Assembly (NCBI RefSeq): GCF_026343125.1
Contig: NZ_JAPEMB010000001.1
Span: 1,550,001 to 1,614,000 of the forward strand
Origin: Streptomyces sp. NBC_00094
GTDB taxonomy: Bacteria > Actinomycetota > Actinomycetes > Streptomycetales > Streptomycetaceae
Length of the DNA stretch: 64,000 nt
Direction: 5' to 3'
Shown: one piece after another, positions 61,247 through 64,000 of the stretch
Numbering within the stretch: position 1 is the stretch's first letter
Layout: each line of letters starts with the position of its first letter
Position numbers and translations under genes: made by a program
The notes under the pieces: model-generated
What the model was told of the DNA's origin: nothing
What the model saw: the letters and a program-made list of their open reading frames with translations, nothing else
Database searches by the model: none

Positions 61247-61273
61247 GGATCAGACCCTACTTCCCTCCAAGCC

Positions 61274-61335
61274 AAGTGGACAGCTTGTCCGCTTAGAGCG
61301 CCGCGTGGCATGGTAAACGGACACAGCGTCCACTT
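61274..61335. promoter_or_regulatory. two related TetR operators between regulator and transporter
   Basis: Site 1, AAGTGGACA-n5-TCCGCTT (61274-61294), and site 2, AAACGGACA-n5-TCCACTT (61315-61335), fit the same pattern AARYGGACA-n5-TCCRCTT. Centres are 41 bases apart, about four helical turns. Confidence 0.85.
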
Positions 61336-61366
61336 ATCTGCTCGTCGCCTCCCCAGGGAGATCCAG

Positions 61367-62305
61367 ATGCACACCGCGCTCCTCGCCGCGGCCCTGCTGG
61401 TCGGCTGCCTCCTGGCCGTCCAGGCCTCGGTGAACCTCCAGCTCAACTCGGCCGTCGGCACCCCGTACGGCGCTTCGACCCTCCAGCTCGGCGTCGCGAC
61501 CGGCCTGCTCACCGTGCTCGCGGTGGCGGCCGGGGCGCTCGGTGCCCTCGGCAAGCTGCCCGACGTGGAGGCCTGGCAGCTGCTCGGCGGGCTGGCGAGC
61601 CCGCTCTACATCACCAGCGGCATCCTGCTCTTCCCGCGGCTCGGCGCCCTCGCCGCCGTCGGGCTCTTCGTGACCGGCCAGATGTTCGCCTCGCTCGCGC
61701 TCGACCTCTTCGGTCTCCTCGGCCTCGACCGGAAGGACCTCGACGCCGGGATCGTCGTCGGCGCCGTCGCCGTGCTCGCGGGCATCGTCGTGATCATCCG
61801 GGGCATGAAGGCGGCCGCCCCTCCCGGCGCTCCCCGGATGTCGGGCGCCGGCCGCGCCGGGTGGCTCGCCCTGGGCGTCCTCGCCGGCGCCGTACTGCCC
61901 GTACAGGGCGCGATCAACGCGCAGTTGCGCACCCGGATCGAGGAGCCCCTCACCGTCGCCGTGATCAGCTTCGCGGTGGCGACCTTCACGATCGCCGTCG
62001 TCCTGCTGGTGCTCCACGCGGCCCGGCGCACGCCGACGCCCAGGATCGCCCCTCTCAGGAAGATGCCCTGGTGGGGCTGGCTCGGTGGCGCGTGCGCCGC
62101 CGCCTATGTCACCGGCACGTTCCTGCTCATCCCGTCCATCGGCGCGGCCGTGACGATCGCGCTGACCGTGACGGGGCAGCAGCTCACCTCGGCGCTGATC
62201 GACCACAAGGGGCTGTTCAGGCTCCCGCGGCGCGCCCTGACGAAGCCGCGCGCCCTGGGCCTCGCCCTGCTGCTCGCCGGCTCCCTGGCCATCCAGCTGG
62301 CCTGA
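61367..62305 (+). CDS. DMT superfamily transporter, DUF606/YdcZ type
   Basis: A 312-residue inner-membrane protein made of two YdcZ (DUF606) repeats of five helices each. The repeat signature occurs at the start of both halves (VQASVNLQLNSAVGTPYGASTLQLGVATGLL and PVQGAINAQLRTRIEEPLTVAVISFAVATFTI). This is a fused form; many species carry two separate half-size genes. The substrate is unknown. AGGGAG is nine bases before the ATG. It is divergent from a TetR gene and its promoter region has that regulator's likely operators. Confidence 0.9.
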   Translation: MHTALLAAALLVGCLLAVQASVNLQLNSAVGTPYGASTLQLGVATGLLTVLAVAAGALGALGKLPDVEAWQLLGGLASPLYITSGILLFPRLGALAAVGLFVTGQMFASLALDLFGLLGLDRKDLDAGIVVGAVAVLAGIVVIIRGMKAAAPPGAPRMSGAGRAGWLALGVLAGAVLPVQGAINAQLRTRIEEPLTVAVISFAVATFTIAVVLLVLHAARRTPTPRIAPLRKMPWWGWLGGACAAAYVTGTFLLIPSIGAAVTIALTVTGQQLTSALIDHKGLFRLPRRALTKPRALGLALLLAGSLAIQLA

Positions 62306-62321
62306 CCGGGCGCCTCGGCGG

Positions 62322-62372
62322 TACGCCCCGTCCGCACCGCCGCCGGTTCCCGGGCGGTGCGGACGAGGCGTA
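62322..62372. terminator. bidirectional hairpin between convergent genes
   Basis: TACGCC plus CGTCCGCACCGCC (62322-62341, one bulged or mismatched base) pairs with GGCGGTGCGGACG plus GGCGTA (62353-62372) around an 11-base loop. It lies between the transporter and the alcohol dehydrogenase gene. Confidence 0.88.
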
Positions 62373-62390
62373 ACCGGGCCCATCCAGGCG

Positions 62391-63473
62391 TCAGGGGAAG
62401 ATCACCAGAGCCCGTCCGCCCTTGCCCGCGAGCATGTTGTCGAAGGCCGCGGGGATGCCGTCGAGGGTGATCCGCTCGGTGACGAGGGCGCCGAGGTCGA
62501 ACCGGCCGGCCCTGATGTGCTCGGCGAGGACCGGCAGGTCCACGGCCGGGTTCGAGTTGCCGTAGACGCAGCCGGACAGGGTGCGGCCCCAGTGGAAGAG
62601 CTCCAGGGCGTGGAAGGTGACCTGCTGGTCCTTGCCGCCGATGCCGACGACCGTGGTGCGGCCGCCGCGCCGGGTGGATTCCCAGGCGGTACGGATGGTG
62701 ACGGCGCGGCCGACGCACTCGACGGCCACGTCGACGCCCTGGCCGCCCGTCAGCTTCCGGATGTCCTTCGCCGTGGTCTCGGAGGCGACGACGTACTCGG
62801 TGGCGCCCGCCGCCCTCGCCAGGGCCTCCTTCTCCGGGGAGACGTCGACCGCGACGATGGTGGACGCGCCCGCGATCCGGGCGGCCTGGAGCGTGGCGAG
62901 GCCGACGCCGCCGACGCCGAACACCGCGACGGTCTCGCCCTGCCGGACCCGGGCGGAGTGGTGGACCGCGCCCCAGCCGGTGAGGACGGCGCAGCCGAGC
63001 AGGGCCGCGTCGGTGAGCGGGACGCCGTCGGGGACGGGCAGGACGCAGTTCGCCGCGACGACCGTCTCCTCCGCGAAGGCGGCGACGTTGAGACCCGGGT
63101 GGAGCTCGGTGCCGTCCTCGGTCCGGGCGTGGACGTTCGCGGCGCCGGCGAGGGCGTTCACGCAGAGCCAGACCTCGCCGAGCGAGCAGGGGTGGCAGGC
63201 GCCGCAGGACGGCGCCCAGTTGAGGACGACGCCGTCGCCGGGGGCGACGTGCGTGACGCCCTCGCCGACCGAGACGACGGTGCCGGAGCCCTCGTGGCCG
63301 AGGACGGCCGGGACCGGCACGCGCATGGTGCCGTTGGAGAGGGACAGGTCGGAGTGGCAGACCCCGGCGGCGGCGAGCCGGACCCGGACCTGGCCGGGGC
63401 CGGGCTCGGGGAGTTCGATGCCGGTGATCTCCAGGGGAGAGCCGACGGCGGGCAGGACGGCGGCGCGGATCAC
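62391..63473 (-). CDS. zinc-dependent alcohol dehydrogenase
   Basis: A 360-residue medium-chain dehydrogenase. The catalytic zinc site is Cys39 and His60-Glu61; the structural zinc cysteines 90, 93, 96 and 104 are all present. The NAD motif GVGGVGLATLQAARIAG follows near residue 190. It resembles the class of long-chain or aryl alcohol dehydrogenases related to MscR (the N-terminus differs). It lies next to an aldehyde dehydrogenase gene on the same strand, so the two may oxidise an alcohol to its acid. A 15-bp repeat fills the gap between them. Confidence 0.92.
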   Translation of the reverse strand: MIRAAVLPAVGSPLEITGIELPEPGPGQVRVRLAAAGVCHSDLSLSNGTMRVPVPAVLGHEGSGTVVSVGEGVTHVAPGDGVVLNWAPSCGACHPCSLGEVWLCVNALAGAANVHARTEDGTELHPGLNVAAFAEETVVAANCVLPVPDGVPLTDAALLGCAVLTGWGAVHHSARVRQGETVAVFGVGGVGLATLQAARIAGASTIVAVDVSPEKEALARAAGATEYVVASETTAKDIRKLTGGQGVDVAVECVGRAVTIRTAWESTRRGGRTTVVGIGGKDQQVTFHALELFHWGRTLSGCVYGNSNPAVDLPVLAEHIRAGRFDLGALVTERITLDGIPAAFDNMLAGKGGRALVIFP

Positions 63474-63517
63474 GCTCGTTGCTCCTTCTGCGCTCGGGAC
63501 CGGAAGGCTTGGCCGGT

Positions 63518-63593
63518 CGGAACTGGAGGACTCGGAACTGAAGGACCCAGAACTGAAGGACTCGGAACTGTGAGGCCTCAGAACTGGAGGGAC
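63518..63593. repeat. five tandem 15-bp repeats between alcohol and aldehyde dehydrogenase genes
   Basis: Units begin CGGAACTG or CAGAACTG at 63518, 63533, 63548, 63563 and 63579; the fourth has one extra base. The last unit includes the final codons and stop of the aldehyde dehydrogenase gene. The array lies upstream of the alcohol dehydrogenase start at 63473. Confidence 0.85.
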
Positions 63594-64000
63594 TTCGTCT
63601 GGAGGTACTCGGCGAGGCCGTGCGCGCCGAGCTCCCGGCCCACGCCGGACTGCTTCCAGCCGCCGAAGGGGGCCAGCGGGTTGAACCGGCCGCCGTTGAT
63701 GTCGACCTGGCCGGTGTCCATGCGGCGCGCGAAGGCGACGGCCGCCTCGGGCTCGCCCCAGACCGCGCCGGCGAGGCCGTACTCGGTGCCGTTGGCGATG
63801 GCGAGCGCGTCGGCCTCGTCCTCGTACCGGATGATCGAGACGACCGGGCCGAAGATCTCCTCCCGGGCGATGGTCATGTCCGGGGTGACGTCGGCGAAGA
63901 CGGTCGGGGAGACGTAGTAGCCGGTCTCGCGCGGGGCCTCGGGGCCGCCGGCGACGAGCCGGGCACCCTCCTCGACGCCCTTCTCGATGTAGCCGCGGAC
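63578..64000 (-). CDS. aldehyde dehydrogenase family protein, 5' truncated
   Basis: The C-terminal 140 residues of an NAD(P)-dependent aldehyde dehydrogenase; the gene continues beyond the window. Visible features are [32 protein letters not shown] (the EIFGPV signature), [29 protein letters not shown] and [29 protein letters not shown]. The catalytic Cys lies outside the window. The closest described group is the general ALDH superfamily; the substrate is unknown. With the downstream zinc alcohol dehydrogenase it could form an alcohol-to-acid pathway. Confidence 0.92.
   Translation of the reverse strand, partial: VRGYIEKGVEEGARLVAGGPEAPRETGYYVSPTVFADVTPDMTIAREEIFGPVVSIIRYEDEADALAIANGTEYGLAGAVWGEPEAAVAFARRMDTGQVDINGGRFNPLAPFGGWKQSGVGRELGAHGLAEYLQTKSLQF

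Overview
The window is high-GC actinobacterial DNA (roughly 70-73% G+C, codon third positions almost all G or C, GTG starts common). It is almost certainly Streptomyces chromosome. Mycothiol genes, a chaplin pair, F420-type LLM oxidoreductases, a SoxR with its iron-sulfur cysteines and many TetR regulators all fit. From memory, the gene order resembles the S. coelicolor core region that starts at the glycerol operon glpFKD and continues through mshC, the chaplins chpC/chpH and soxR. I could not align it here. I see no transposase, integrase, CRISPR array or PKS/NRPS cluster.

Layout. 1-6.3 kb: end of glpF, then glpK and glpD, an LLM oxidoreductase and a PAC2 protein. 6.3-9.4 kb: a secreted GH31 glycosidase. 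9.4-13.1 kb: mshC beside the conserved trio SCO1664 family/DUF3090/phosphomutase. 13.2-20.8 kb: CorA transporter, ferritin-like protein, LLM oxidoreductase, aldo/keto reductase overlapping a degenerate RecD-like protein, and small conserved proteins. 20.9-22.1 kb: a long and a short chaplin. 22.1-26.5 kb: M20 peptidase, tRNA-Leu(GAG), pseudouridine synthase, and the mscR/MBL-fold pair for mycothiol-dependent aldehyde detoxification. 26.6-31.5 kb: amino-acid permease, the gluconate regulator/kinase/transporter group, and an ASCH protein. 31.6-34.9 kb: a steroid-type unit (FAD dehydrogenase, divergent TetR, 3-alpha/20-beta-hydroxysteroid dehydrogenase-like SDR). 34.9-42.5 kb: Nudix, two DUF202 membrane proteins, a medium-chain oxidoreductase, a His-rich protein, a HEAT-like protein, a secreted unknown, an MBL-fold enzyme and a glucarate dehydratase-like enzyme. 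42.6-50.9 kb: a phosphotransferase/acyl-CoA dehydrogenase operon and a TetR/SDR operon that share an operator, with a large caspase-STAND-propeller gene between them. 51-64 kb: NamZ-like muramidase, alpha/beta hydrolase, SoxR, MaoC/TetR, acyl-CoA dehydrogenase/TetR, ArsR, two DMT-type transporters, a zinc alcohol dehydrogenase, and a truncated aldehyde dehydrogenase at the edge.

How the genes work together. Carbon entry is well represented: glycerol by facilitator, kinase and dehydrogenase; gluconate by symporter and kinase; glucarate by dehydratase. Mycothiol appears twice, in synthesis (mshC) and use (mscR). The most unusual parts are the caspase-STAND protein (a candidate conflict or cell-death effector), the RecD-like protein whose ATPase motifs are eroded, and several operator pairs that show which regulator controls which operon. 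Strong hairpin terminators separate many of the convergent units.
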